Assembly: GCA_937888635.1 (NCBI GenBank)
Contig: CALARG010000021.1
Span: 1 to 61,258 of the forward strand
Length of the DNA stretch: 61,258 nt
From: an uncultured Alphaproteobacteria bacterium
GTDB lineage: Bacteria > Pseudomonadota > Alphaproteobacteria > Rs-D84
Direction of reading: 5' to 3'
Of this stretch, positions 49,840-58,575 are shown in pieces. The position numbers and the translations under genes were made by a program. Position 1 is the first letter of the stretch. Every line of letters begins with the position of its first letter. A model generated the notes under the pieces. It was not told the origin of the DNA. It saw nothing but the letters and a program-made list of their open reading frames with translations, and did not search any database.

Positions 49840-50295
49840 TTAGCGTTGAAAAAACTTCTGTGCCAATTTTTTAAATGGACGCGCAATCGGATTTGAATTT
49901 TCCAATTCCAACTGATTGTTCAAGCGCTTTGATTCTGCGATAATCTTTTGCGCCTGCTTATCATTCTTTTCACCCGTCATCCAATGATCAATATATACAG
50001 AAATATTATGGAATTGAACATACAAATCATGATCACAACTGGCGCCTAAAATCCCCTCAACATCATCTATTATCTTATCAGAAATAGATTTTTTTCCGCC
50101 TTTATCCTTATATGCCTCTAATGCGACCCGCGGTCTTTTTATAATAATGTCTATATTTTCCATTGACTTTTTTACCATTGCCTGACTTTTTGGCAAAGAA
50201 CGTTTTGCCAACGATTTTTCTGACAACCCCTTTAATGCTGTAAATGCTGACTTGATTGCCAAATAAACTTCTGCATCTGAAAAATTATTACTCAT
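49840..50295 (-). CDS. Hypothetical protein (151 aa)
   Basis: Starts at MSNNFSDAEVYLAIKSAFTA with AAAGGAGTTTGAA upstream. Helix-rich and basic (LPKSQAMVKKSMENIDIIIK; KDKGGKKSISDKIIDDVEGI), ending SNPIARPFKKLAQKFFQR. The beginning AEVYLAIKSAFTALKGL resembles VYRAIKISLRDILV of the next gene, supporting distant paralogy. Lies 18 bp before it. Function unknown. Confidence 0.65.
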   Translation of the reverse strand: MSNNFSDAEVYLAIKSAFTALKGLSEKSLAKRSLPKSQAMVKKSMENIDIIIKRPRVALEAYKDKGGKKSISDKIIDDVEGILGASCDHDLYVQFHNISVYIDHWMTGEKNDKQAQKIIAESKRLNNQLELENSNPIARPFKKLAQKFFQR

Positions 50296-50315
50296 TTCAA
50301 ACTCCTTTTTCTGCA

Positions 50316-50321
50316 ATTATA
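50316..50321 (-). promoter_or_regulatory. Extended -10 before the 49840 gene
   Basis: Minus strand TTATGATATAAT, ~20 nt before the ATG, overlapping the end of the preceding terminator. -35 poor. Confidence 0.45.
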
Positions 50322-50326
50322 TCATA

Positions 50327-50349
50327 AAAAACGCCCAATTGGGCGTTTT
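50327..50349 (-). terminator. Terminator of the 50354 gene
   Basis: Perfect stem ACGCCCAATTGGGCGT with flanking A and T runs. Confidence 0.8.
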
Positions 50350-50353
50350 TTGT

Positions 50354-50794
50354 TTATTTTTGTTTTACCTTTACCGCAAATGCTTCTGGTGACTTGAACG
50401 GAAAGATTAAATCTTTTAAGAAATTTGTTGAATTTTTATATTCAATTACCTTCAATACTTCTAATAAAACTTTTTGTGCCTCTTCCCGTTCCCAAGAATA
50501 TTGGCTGCTTAATTTGCCCATATTCCACAACACCTTGTTATACAGCAGAAAAGCACTATTATCCCTTGTTCCTGCCATAAATCCATCAACAACCGCATGC
50601 GATTCCAAGCCCGCCTTTACACGCACATTATAATCCGCATACTGTCTTGGATTATCCGAAATTGTCTGAACCGTCCTAATCGCATCAGATATATCTTTTT
50701 GAATATATTTATCCTTAGCGGTCTCGGCGCGTTTTTTCAGATACACAATACACTGTTTAAAAAACTTTTCTAATGTTTTGTCATAATCAATCAT
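50354..50794 (-). CDS. Hypothetical protein (146 aa)
   Basis: Starts at MIDYDKTLEKFFKQCIVYLK; a GGAG lies 7 nt upstream, whereas two earlier in-frame ATGs lack one. Helical and charged (QKDISDAIRTVQTISDNPRQ; WEREEAQKVLLEVLKVIEYK). No export signal. Own terminator. Not recognised. Confidence 0.65.
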   Translation of the reverse strand: MIDYDKTLEKFFKQCIVYLKKRAETAKDKYIQKDISDAIRTVQTISDNPRQYADYNVRVKAGLESHAVVDGFMAGTRDNSAFLLYNKVLWNMGKLSSQYSWEREEAQKVLLEVLKVIEYKNSTNFLKDLIFPFKSPEAFAVKVKQK

Positions 50795-50932
50795 TTTGCT
50801 CTCCATTTTTTCATTACACAATATATTATAGACAAATTTTTCAAAATGTCAATATTTTACATAAAAAAAGTTGAAAATTCATATTTTTAGTTATACCCTA
50901 TACCCGATAAACAAAAATATGGGGTTTAAATT

Positions 50933-52765
50933 ATGAAAATTCGCAACATTGCAATTATTGCGCACGTTGACCATGGCAAAACAACATTGGTTGACAATAT
51001 GTTAAAACAGGCCGGCACCTTCCGTGACAACGAACGCATTGACGAACGCGTCATGGACAGTGGCGATATTGAACGCGAACGCGGCATTACCATTTCTGCC
51101 AAGCCTACATCAATTCAGTGGGGCGAATACAAAATTAATATCGTTGACACACCCGGGCACGCAGACTTTGGTGGCGAAGTTGAACGAATCTTATCCATGG
51201 TTGATGGTGTTGTCCTGTTGGTTGACAGTGCCGAAGGCCCCCTGCCCCAGACTAAATTCGTATTGTCCAAGGCCCTAAAACTGGGGCTACGCCCAATCGT
51301 ATGTATTAACAAGGTCGACCGCGCAGACGCACGCCCTGACGAAGTCTTAACCGAAACATTTGATTTATTTGATAAACTGGGCGCGACCGATTCCCAACTG
51401 GATTTCCCATATTTATATTCTGTTGGCCGTGATGGCTGGGCGGTGCGCGACCTGAACGATGAACGCAAAGACCTGACCCCATTGTTCCAACTAATTGTTG
51501 ACCATGTCCCGGCCCCTGATTGCAACGGCAGCCGTTGTCAACTGAACGCACCATTTACAATGCTGGCCACCACACTGGAAGCAGATCCATATGTCGGCCG
51601 TATTCTGACTGGCAAAATTGAATCTGGTACTGTTCGCGTTGGCCAATCGGTCAAGGCAATAAATCGCAACGGCGAATTTATTGAAAACGCCAAGATTACA
51701 AAAATCATTGAACATCGTGGCATTGAAAAGGTTTCCCGCGACACAGCATCTGCGGGTGACATCGTTGTCGTCGCCGGCTTTTCCAAGGCAACCGTGGCAG
51801 ACACCCTGTGCGATCCATCGATCACCGAACCGATTCCTGCAATGCCAATTGACCCACCAACCCTGACAATGACATTTTTTGTAAACACATCACCTTTGGC
51901 GGGTAAATCTGGCAAGAAATTAACATCACGCATGATTGGCGAAAGATTATTTAAAGAAGCCGAAACAAACATCGCATTAAAGGTTGAACAAAGTGAAAAC
52001 AACGAAGCGTTTGAAGTTTCTGGTCGTGGCGAATTGCAGTTGGGTATTTTAATTGAAACAATGCGTCGCGAAGGCTTTGAATTATCTGTATCACGCCCAC
52101 GCGTTGTAATGCAGACAAATGAAAATGGCGAAAAACTGGAACCAATAGAAGATGTCGTAATTGATGTTGACGACGAATTCAGCGGTGTTGTAATTGAAAA
52201 AATGACCAAGCGCAAGGCAACAATCACCGAAATGAAGGCATCAGGGGCTGGCAAAACACGCATTGTATTTTCTGCCCCATCACGCGGATTGATTGGATAC
52301 CTGTCTGAATTTCGCACTGACACGCGTGGCACCGGCATTATGAACCGCGTATTTGATAAATACGACACATACCGTGGCGCGATTCAGCAATATCGCCCCG
52401 GCGTTTTGGTATCAATGGAAAAAGGCGCGGCCGCAACATATGCACTGTTTAACTTGCAACCACGCGGCACACTGTTCATTGACCCCCAGACCGAGGTTTA
52501 TTCCGGTATGATTATCGGTGAACACAGCAAAGAAAATGATTTAGAAGTTAACCCAATCAAGGGCAAAGAATTAACAAACATGCGTTCAGTCACAGCCGAT
52601 GAAAAATTATTCTTGGCACCACCGCGTCGCATTTCACTAGAAGAAGCCCTGTCCTATATCTTGGACGATGAATTGGTTGAAATCACACCTGATACGATTC
52701 GTCTGCGCAAAAAAGAACTGGACAGCAACACCCGTAAAAAATTAAAGAAGCATACAGAAGAATAA
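50933..52765 (+). CDS. typA: GTP-binding protein TypA/BipA
   Basis: Translational GTPase involved in ribosome assembly and stress growth. 610 aa. G1 AHVDHGKTTLVDNML, G2 ERERGITISAKPTS, G3 DTPGHADFGGEVERILSMVD, G4 NKVDRADARPDE; the TypA C-terminus (GERLFKEAETNIALKVEQSE; RFFTDTRGTG-like EFRTDTRGTGIMNRVFDKYD; LTNMRSVTADEKLFLAPP) is intact. The leader has GGGGTTTAAATT before the ATG. Confidence 0.97.
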   Translation: MKIRNIAIIAHVDHGKTTLVDNMLKQAGTFRDNERIDERVMDSGDIERERGITISAKPTSIQWGEYKINIVDTPGHADFGGEVERILSMVDGVVLLVDSAEGPLPQTKFVLSKALKLGLRPIVCINKVDRADARPDEVLTETFDLFDKLGATDSQLDFPYLYSVGRDGWAVRDLNDERKDLTPLFQLIVDHVPAPDCNGSRCQLNAPFTMLATTLEADPYVGRILTGKIESGTVRVGQSVKAINRNGEFIENAKITKIIEHRGIEKVSRDTASAGDIVVVAGFSKATVADTLCDPSITEPIPAMPIDPPTLTMTFFVNTSPLAGKSGKKLTSRMIGERLFKEAETNIALKVEQSENNEAFEVSGRGELQLGILIETMRREGFELSVSRPRVVMQTNENGEKLEPIEDVVIDVDDEFSGVVIEKMTKRKATITEMKASGAGKTRIVFSAPSRGLIGYLSEFRTDTRGTGIMNRVFDKYDTYRGAIQQYRPGVLVSMEKGAAATYALFNLQPRGTLFIDPQTEVYSGMIIGEHSKENDLEVNPIKGKELTNMRSVTADEKLFLAPPRRISLEEALSYILDDELVEITPDTIRLRKKELDSNTRKKLKKHTEE

Positions 52766-52768
52766 AAA

Positions 52769-52787
52769 AATCCCCCACCAGGGGATT
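52769..52787 (+). terminator. Terminator of typA
   Basis: Stem AATCCCC / GGGGATT followed by TTTTT. Confidence 0.85.
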
Positions 52788-52792
52788 TTTTT

Positions 52793-52943
52793 GTTGTAAG
52801 TGTAAGTTGCAAGTGGCCAGTATCGGCAAAAAACACCACACACCATCACCCCCAATTCTGCCCGTCATACCGGCGACGGCCGGTATCCATTGCCCCGCAG
52901 GGACCAACACTAACCACTTACAACTTGCAATACAACTTACAAC
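52793..52943. repeat. Family B element, shorter copy
   Basis: Imperfect inverted ends GTTGTAAGTGTAAGTTGC / CAACTTGC...ACTTACAAC. The interior GTCATACCGGCGACGGCCGG, then TATCCATTGCCCCGCAGGGA, matches (reversed) the right part of the REP-like unit at 26672-26710. Lies between typA and dnaN. Confidence 0.7.
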
Positions 52944-52952
52944 TAAAAAAAA

Positions 52953-52970
52953 TTCCCCCAAACGGGGGAA
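52953..52970 (-). terminator. Terminator of dnaN
   Basis: Stem TTCCCCC / GGGGGAA with A8 on the left flank. Confidence 0.8.
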
Positions 52971-52973
52971 GTA

Positions 52974-54092
52974 TTACATCCTCATTGGCATCAAAACATA
53001 CAGCGCGTCTGTATCTTTATCAACCGAGTTTATTTTTGTTGGTGCCAATGGATCCTGCATTTCCATCTGGAATTTTTCACCTTCTACCTGGCCTGCAACA
53101 TCCAACAAGAACTTTACATTAAACACAACTGTAAACGAACTGTCGCCATTGTATTCAATATCTAATTCCTGGGTTGCAGTTCCTGCATCTGGACTGGACG
53201 CATTAATAACCAACTTGTTCATACTGAATGTCAACTGAACAGATTTTGTTTTATCAACACTGGCAACCGAAACCAAGTCAACTGCATTAATAAACTGTTT
53301 TCTGTCCAGAATTGCAATCTTGTCATTACCCTTTGGAATAACAACGCGATAGTTTGGATATTGTGCATCAACCAATTTACTGGTCAATGTTGCAGAACCA
53401 ACTGTGAAACGCGCCTTGGTATCTGACAATTCAACCATAACATCATCAACATTGGCATCTTCTAACAATTTTGACAATTCACCAATCACACGACGTGGCA
53501 AAATAACCGATGGCATTTCTGCACTGCCCACCGGTGCAGGCATCGCACACAACGCCATACGCTGGGCATCTGTTGCAACCGCAGTCAGTTTTTTCGCATC
53601 GCCTTCATCTGCGATATGAAAATAAATCCCCCCCAAATGATAGCGCACATCATCTGTTGGAATTGCAAACTTTGTCTGATTAATCAGATGCGCCAAATCC
53701 CCCGTTGTCATCTGGAATTTAGTTGTCAAATTACTGCCCGCCATTGCTGGGAAATTTTCTGCCGGCAATGTTGGCAAACGAAATACCGCACGTCCACTGG
53801 ACACAACCAACTGGTCCCCAGACTGTTTAAAAGAAATTTCTGCATCATCTGGCAATTTACGAACAATATCATACAACATCTGAACTGGCACAGTAATCTT
53901 GCCCCCCAGTGTGATATCTGCCGCCACATGTTCAACCAATTCCAAATCTACATTGGTTGCCGACAATATTAAATCATCTGCTGCTTCTATTTTAACATTC
54001 ATCAAAATTGGCAATGTTGCGCGCTTTTCTACAATAGACTGCATATGCCCCAGCGCACGTATCAATACCTGACGAAACACTGAAAATTCCAT
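52974..54092 (-). CDS. dnaN: DNA polymerase III sliding clamp (beta subunit)
   Basis: Processivity ring. 372 aa. N-terminal RQVLIRALGHMQSIVEKRAT, TLPILMNVKIEA, central FAIPTDDVRYHLGGIYFHI, and C-terminal PLAPTKINSVDKDTDALYVLMPMRM are typical. AGGAGTAGTATT ribosome binding site. It is not next to dnaA here. Its promoter has a GANTC site after the -35, as in cell-cycle-regulated alphaproteobacterial genes. Confidence 0.97.
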   Translation of the reverse strand: MEFSVFRQVLIRALGHMQSIVEKRATLPILMNVKIEAADDLILSATNVDLELVEHVAADITLGGKITVPVQMLYDIVRKLPDDAEISFKQSGDQLVVSSGRAVFRLPTLPAENFPAMAGSNLTTKFQMTTGDLAHLINQTKFAIPTDDVRYHLGGIYFHIADEGDAKKLTAVATDAQRMALCAMPAPVGSAEMPSVILPRRVIGELSKLLEDANVDDVMVELSDTKARFTVGSATLTSKLVDAQYPNYRVVIPKGNDKIAILDRKQFINAVDLVSVASVDKTKSVQLTFSMNKLVINASSPDAGTATQELDIEYNGDSSFTVVFNVKFLLDVAGQVEGEKFQMEMQDPLAPTKINSVDKDTDALYVLMPMRM

Positions 54093-54146
54093 AATACTAC
54101 TCCTGTTTCCTTATAAAATTTGTGTGACCTACACTCTTTTACCCCA

Positions 54147-54176
54147 ACTTTACCAAAAAACCCCGATTCGGTGCAA
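54147..54176 (-). promoter_or_regulatory. Promoter of dnaN, with GANTC
   Basis: Minus strand TTGCAC (54176-54171), 18-bp spacer starting CGAATCGGGG, TAAAGT (54152-54147). Confidence 0.6.
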
Positions 54177-54211
54177 GACCAAAAGCACCCCAAACATCAC
54201 AATACAAAATT

Positions 54212-54970
54212 TTATTTACTAAGGATTTTTTCCAGCCGCGCGCGCAACTTTTTTATATCGTCATATTTTGCAAATTTACCCTTTTCTGCGATTGAAATAT
54301 CACCACTTTCTTCTGACACAATCAATACAGTCGCACCGGACACCTCGCTAATCCCCAGGGCCGCGCGATGTCGCGTTCCATATTTCCAATTCAGATTATT
54401 CTGCGACAATGGCAAAATTGCCCCTGCATACGCAATGCGACCATTTTTAATAATAACCGCCCCATCATGCAACGGTGTTTTGTTAAAGAATATTGTCAGC
54501 AACAATTCACTGCTGATTTTTGCATCAATTGCAATCCCTTTCTTTTCAATCGCACTTTCATCCAAAGAACTGGGGAAAACAATCAATGCCCCCGTATGCT
54601 TTTGCGACATATATTCAACCGCCGACACGATTGCGTCCAAGCCCTTGGTATTTTTTGTTGTCACGCCACCCCGTCTAAAGATACGACGCCACTGTTCAAC
54701 ATTTCCCATCAGCGCCATAAACTTGCGCAATTCCGGCTGAAAAACAACAATCAAACTTAACGACAGGAACAACGCCGTCCAATGCAAGAATGTTGCTAAT
54801 AAATCTAAATGCGCCCAAGACAACACAAAACTAAGCACCCACAGCGCCGCCAACCCCAACAATCCACGCACCAATTTTTCCGACTGGGTATTTTGAATAA
54901 AACTGCGATAAAAGACCCACATCAAACCAACAATAATCACAATTTGAATTAAATCAACCCAGCCAAACAT
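54212..54970 (-). CDS. cdaA: Diadenylate cyclase (c-di-AMP synthase)
   Basis: 252 aa. Three N-terminal membrane helices (LIQIVIIVGLMWVFYRSFI; LLGLAALWVLSFVLSWAHL; LLATFLHWTALFLSLSLIVV), then a DAC (DisA_N) domain with both catalytic motifs: DGA in NKTPLHDGAVIIKNGRIAYA and RHR in YGTRHRAALGISEVSGATVL. This is the CdaA/DacA type that makes c-di-AMP at the membrane. Usual partners (YbbR/CdaR, glmM) are absent; neighbours are an asmA gene upstream and dnaN downstream. c-di-AMP synthesis is uncommon in alphaproteobacteria. Confidence 0.93.
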   Translation of the reverse strand: MFGWVDLIQIVIIVGLMWVFYRSFIQNTQSEKLVRGLLGLAALWVLSFVLSWAHLDLLATFLHWTALFLSLSLIVVFQPELRKFMALMGNVEQWRRIFRRGGVTTKNTKGLDAIVSAVEYMSQKHTGALIVFPSSLDESAIEKKGIAIDAKISSELLLTIFFNKTPLHDGAVIIKNGRIAYAGAILPLSQNNLNWKYGTRHRAALGISEVSGATVLIVSEESGDISIAEKGKFAKYDDIKKLRARLEKILSK

Positions 54971-54988
54971 TTACACTTCCCCTTTTTT

Positions 54989-57049
54989 TTATAAAATTGT
55001 ATCAATCAGTTCACCAATTGGCATCGCCATCCATTCTGGATCATCGCGTCGCAATGGCGCGCCGCGTTCCATTGCGGTTTCACACGGATTGCTGTCCGCC
55101 AACCAATTTTCTAATAAATCCCCTGCGACCAGGCCAATTCCCGCACCCGCAACCAAACTGATACCACCTGTAAATGGCGCCAACAATAACCCCAAACCTG
55201 TTGCAGACGCAACCTTGCCCGCCATGGCGGCACCACTAATTTTCACATCAGGCTGGGCCAAACTGCCAGTTAAACTGACCGAATTTACAACATTACCGGT
55301 CAAAGACAATTTCAGTCCACGCACCGGCACCGTTGTCAATGCCAATTTCATTTCTTCATCACCCAAATTCAAGCCCCCAACCAATCGCAAATTTATGGCA
55401 TTTGTTTCAACTGCAAAACCATTTTGTGTTTCAAACATACCGTCACGCAAATTTACATTCAACGCAACACACGATATCTTTATCTGATTGTATTTCTTTT
55501 CTGAACTGAACAGGTCTTGAATCCCGTGTCGCAGCGATGTCAGAAAATCAGTTCCATACATATACGCCACCAACGCAGAATGTGCATACCCCGCCCCACT
55601 GGACCAAACACGCACAGGCCCGGTAATTGTCTGCATAACCTGTGATAAATTTTTACCATTTGCCTGAACATAAAACTCTAAATCCATTGGCAAATCAGAC
55701 AAGAAATCATTTTTATCAATTTCACTTAAAATTTCCCCAACAGACACTTTTTCACCACGCGCTGCCGCACGCAACCAAACATGTCCGTTATCTTCTATAT
55801 CGCCATCTATGCCAATTTGAATATCGCCATCCGCAATACCTGTTTTAATATCAATGCGCGCATGATTATCAATAACATTCATATCCAATTTCAGATTTTT
55901 TAAATCCAATTCGCGATACATCACCAAACGCCCGATATTAAGATTCAAATCCACCTGTCTATCAATAAATTCATCTGCGAATAATGGAATACCTTTAAAC
56001 ACATTTAATTTTTTCTTGCCCCGCACGCGCGCCCTGCCATACATTTCTGGGAACAACTGCGGCAAATTCACCACCGGCGAATCAACATTTAATTTCACCA
56101 CCATATTTTTTTTACCCCAATCCAACTCGCCCGACACAGAAAAGTCCGTATCACGCACCCAGACCGAAGATTTACGCAACACAACTTTTTTTCTGTCCAG
56201 CCCACCTGCAACATTCAAACGCACCGCCGGCACACCTGACAAATCCCAATTAAATATACGTCCAAATTTTTGCGCATCTGGGACATCACCCTTTATCTTA
56301 AAATCTATTGGCAACTTGCTGGTCCCTTCCAGCGCAACATTTGCAATTAATGCCTCGCCCCCCGTTGACAACGCAATTTGCATCGGATAAATTTTTCGCG
56401 CCGCATTATATTCTGAAAAAGACACAATAAACGGCAAAACATCATCCCCAGATTTTATCCACCCCGAATATTCACGCGCATCTTTATGCGGCATTAAACG
56501 AATATTAAATCCCGCCAATTTATACACATCACCCAAGAAATTAAGGTTTAATTTTTTCACCTCAACCCCGCCCAACCCTGCATCTTTGAACGGGTATTTT
56601 TCCTGAACCTGGGCAACATTTTCATCAGATTTTTTTTCTTTTACTATTTTTTCCAGCGAATATTTACCATCACTGTTTTTTTCAATATTTATATCTGCAT
56701 CATACACACGCACATTCTGAATTGTCGGTCTGTCGCGCAACAAAGACACCAGATTTAAACGCACATCAATTTTTTCTGCACTGAACGCGTACTTACTTTT
56801 TGCCCATGTGGCATTTGGTATACGCACCAGATTTAACTCAACCCGCGGTCGCAATGAAAACTTCCACGACACCGCACCATCAATTTGAACCGGCATACCT
56901 GTTGCATCCCGCAACACAGAAACCAAATTTCCACGCAAAGTCTCCAAATTTACCTGACTTAACGCCACCACAATCGCCACAACCAGCCCGACAAGAAACA
57001 GTCCGGCAATTCGCAACATTGACACAAAGATATTTTTCCTAACTCTCAT
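54989..57049 (-). CDS. AsmA-family protein (686 aa)
   Basis: Large periplasmic protein with one N-terminal membrane helix (MLRIAGLFLVGLVVAIVVAL), then the AsmA N-terminal domain (VSVLRDATGMPVQIDGAVSW; RPRVELNLVRIPNATWAKSK; SLLRDRPTIQNVRVYDADIN) and a long beta-rich body. The C-terminal AsmA_2-like part (GLKLSLTGNVVNSVSLTGSL) ends with a Gly-rich hydrophobic segment. The family is linked to phospholipid transport and outer-membrane assembly. Its ATG overlaps the rluC stop (TAATG); cdaA follows 18 bp downstream. Confidence 0.88.
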   Translation of the reverse strand: MRVRKNIFVSMLRIAGLFLVGLVVAIVVALSQVNLETLRGNLVSVLRDATGMPVQIDGAVSWKFSLRPRVELNLVRIPNATWAKSKYAFSAEKIDVRLNLVSLLRDRPTIQNVRVYDADINIEKNSDGKYSLEKIVKEKKSDENVAQVQEKYPFKDAGLGGVEVKKLNLNFLGDVYKLAGFNIRLMPHKDAREYSGWIKSGDDVLPFIVSFSEYNAARKIYPMQIALSTGGEALIANVALEGTSKLPIDFKIKGDVPDAQKFGRIFNWDLSGVPAVRLNVAGGLDRKKVVLRKSSVWVRDTDFSVSGELDWGKKNMVVKLNVDSPVVNLPQLFPEMYGRARVRGKKKLNVFKGIPLFADEFIDRQVDLNLNIGRLVMYRELDLKNLKLDMNVIDNHARIDIKTGIADGDIQIGIDGDIEDNGHVWLRAAARGEKVSVGEILSEIDKNDFLSDLPMDLEFYVQANGKNLSQVMQTITGPVRVWSSGAGYAHSALVAYMYGTDFLTSLRHGIQDLFSSEKKYNQIKISCVALNVNLRDGMFETQNGFAVETNAINLRLVGGLNLGDEEMKLALTTVPVRGLKLSLTGNVVNSVSLTGSLAQPDVKISGAAMAGKVASATGLGLLLAPFTGGISLVAGAGIGLVAGDLLENWLADSNPCETAMERGAPLRRDDPEWMAMPIGELIDTIL

Positions 57050-58020
57050 TATGGCAATTTAAGTTCTAAAAATTTCATTACCGACAACATAAAGTCCGGC
57101 ACCGTTGCACGCAAGGTAATCATACGCCCTGTTGTTGGGTGCTGAAATGTTAACTTATACGCAAACAAAAACAAGTTGTTTGTTTTCAACAATGTGCCCA
57201 ACGCACCGTCCACATCTTGTCGTCCACCATACAATGCATCACCAACAATCGGCGCATTCAGCGATAATGCACTGTGCAGTCGCAACTGATGCGTACGCCC
57301 TGTCTTTGGCGAAAACCGCACCCATGACACACAGCCTGCGGCCCCGCCCAATACAGAATATTCTGTTATCGCACGCTGTGGCCGCGGCCCCGTACCATTA
57401 TTTAAACGCGCTGGACTGTCAAAAACCTGACCTTTTAACATAAAGTTATCAATCACACCATGCTTTGGATTAACATCACCACACAGCAAGGCCAAATATT
57501 CCTTGTGTGCATTTTTCGTTTGAAATTGCGTGGCCAAACTTTGCGCGGCGCGTTGCGTTTTCGCAACAACTAATAAACCACTGGTCTCTCTATCCAGGCG
57601 ATGAACCAACGCAATCTTATCGTACGGAAACAGTGCCGCCGCCATTTTATCCACAGATTTACGAATTCCTGTCCCACCTTGGACCGCCAAACCGGCCGGC
57701 TTGTTAAACACAACAACATCCGGGTCATTATGCACAATACATTTACGCAACCCTTCTAAATCTTCCAACGAAAAATGTTCACCACTTTCCGTTTTCTTTG
57801 GGCGCGCCTGGGCATATCCTGATATAGTTGGTGGCACACGCACCGCATCACCTGTACGCAGTATTTCCTGGCCACGAACCCGTTTTGAATTTACGCGTAT
57901 TTGACCACCACGACACAGTTTGTAAAATTCACGCTGTGGCATTGATGGAAAATGTCGCAAGAACCAACGCAACAATCGCGTTCCGTCTTCTACCTTGGAA
58001 ACCTCAATAAAATCTGCCAT
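57049..58020 (-). CDS. rluC: Ribosomal large-subunit pseudouridine synthase (RluC/RluD family)
   Basis: 323 aa. S4 domain (MPQREFYKLCRGGQIRVNSK), then the RluA-type catalytic region with the Asp in ALVHRLDRETSGLLVVAKTQ, plus HKEYLALLCGDVNPKHGVID and FSPKTGRTHQLRLHSALSLN. The target is probably 23S rRNA positions 955/2504/2580 as for RluC, but RluD cannot be excluded. The start has GGGGTAGGT upstream and removes a six-residue extension. Confidence 0.85.
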   Translation of the reverse strand: MADFIEVSKVEDGTRLLRWFLRHFPSMPQREFYKLCRGGQIRVNSKRVRGQEILRTGDAVRVPPTISGYAQARPKKTESGEHFSLEDLEGLRKCIVHNDPDVVVFNKPAGLAVQGGTGIRKSVDKMAAALFPYDKIALVHRLDRETSGLLVVAKTQRAAQSLATQFQTKNAHKEYLALLCGDVNPKHGVIDNFMLKGQVFDSPARLNNGTGPRPQRAITEYSVLGGAAGCVSWVRFSPKTGRTHQLRLHSALSLNAPIVGDALYGGRQDVDGALGTLLKTNNLFLFAYKLTFQHPTTGRMITLRATVPDFMLSVMKFLELKLP

Positions 58021-58047
58021 ACCTACCCCACTTGGCACAGAATAAAA

Positions 58048-58512
58048 TTATTCACCAAAAACGATTTGAACGCTGTTCGTTCCGTTTGTACCCTTGCAAT
58101 CACCTGTTGCACCACCTTGCTTGCCATCAGACAACTGATACCCAACAGAATCAGACCATGCCTTGGCGACCAGCGATTCGCATTCAGATTGCCCCAAACC
58201 ATTAATTGTCACAATAAACTGACGGGGATTAGATGGGTCAACCGCCAATTCATACTTACCCCCATATGGGTTCTGATTACTCATACCAATTGCACCAAAA
58301 ATAGTCGTCCCATTCATATTTGAAAAATCATCGTATTCGCCGTGAATATTGCGCACCATAGTCACCATTTGCACAACCTGATCATTTACACTGGTCAATT
58401 TTTGTGTACGCATTGCAGTTGCAATCATACCAATCGCACCGACGGTGATAACCCCCATAATTGCCAGCACCCCCAGCATTTCAATCATTGAACGACCTGA
58501 TTCTTGATTCAT
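58048..58512 (-). CDS. Type IV prepilin-like protein (PilS-type)
   Basis: 154 aa. MNQESGRSMIEMLGVLAIMG is a prepilin leader: short charged part, Gly, then a residue other than Phe (Ser-Met) with Glu at +4 to +5, and a long hydrophobic helix (MLGVLAIMGVITVGAIGMI). The mature globular domain contains two Cys (SECESLVAKAW, TGDCKGTNG) that would form the pilin disulfide, and IVTINGLGQSECESL matches type IVb (R64 PilS-like) pilins. AGAGGTTTTTCA upstream. The promoter overlaps the divergent uvrC start. A secretin end is found at 61 kb, but no pilus ATPase is seen. Confidence 0.8.
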   Translation of the reverse strand: MNQESGRSMIEMLGVLAIMGVITVGAIGMIATAMRTQKLTSVNDQVVQMVTMVRNIHGEYDDFSNMNGTTIFGAIGMSNQNPYGGKYELAVDPSNPRQFIVTINGLGQSECESLVAKAWSDSVGYQLSDGKQGGATGDCKGTNGTNSVQIVFGE

Positions 58513-58527
58513 TGAAAAACCTCTTAT

Positions 58528-58556
58528 TTGCTATTTACTAATTAATATTCTATCAT
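58528..58556 (+). promoter_or_regulatory. Promoter of uvrC, probable leaderless start
   Basis: TTGCTA, 17-bp spacer, TATCAT, then 7 nt (AAAGATT) to the ATG; no Shine-Dalgarno. Confidence 0.65.
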
Positions 58557-58575
58557 AAAGATTATGAATATTCAA
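58547..58575 (-). promoter_or_regulatory. Promoter of the prepilin gene
   Basis: Minus strand TTGAAT (58575-58570), 17-bp spacer ending ATGA, TAGAAT (58552-58547). It overlaps the uvrC promoter and first codons, so the two promoters cannot be occupied freely together. Confidence 0.6.
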
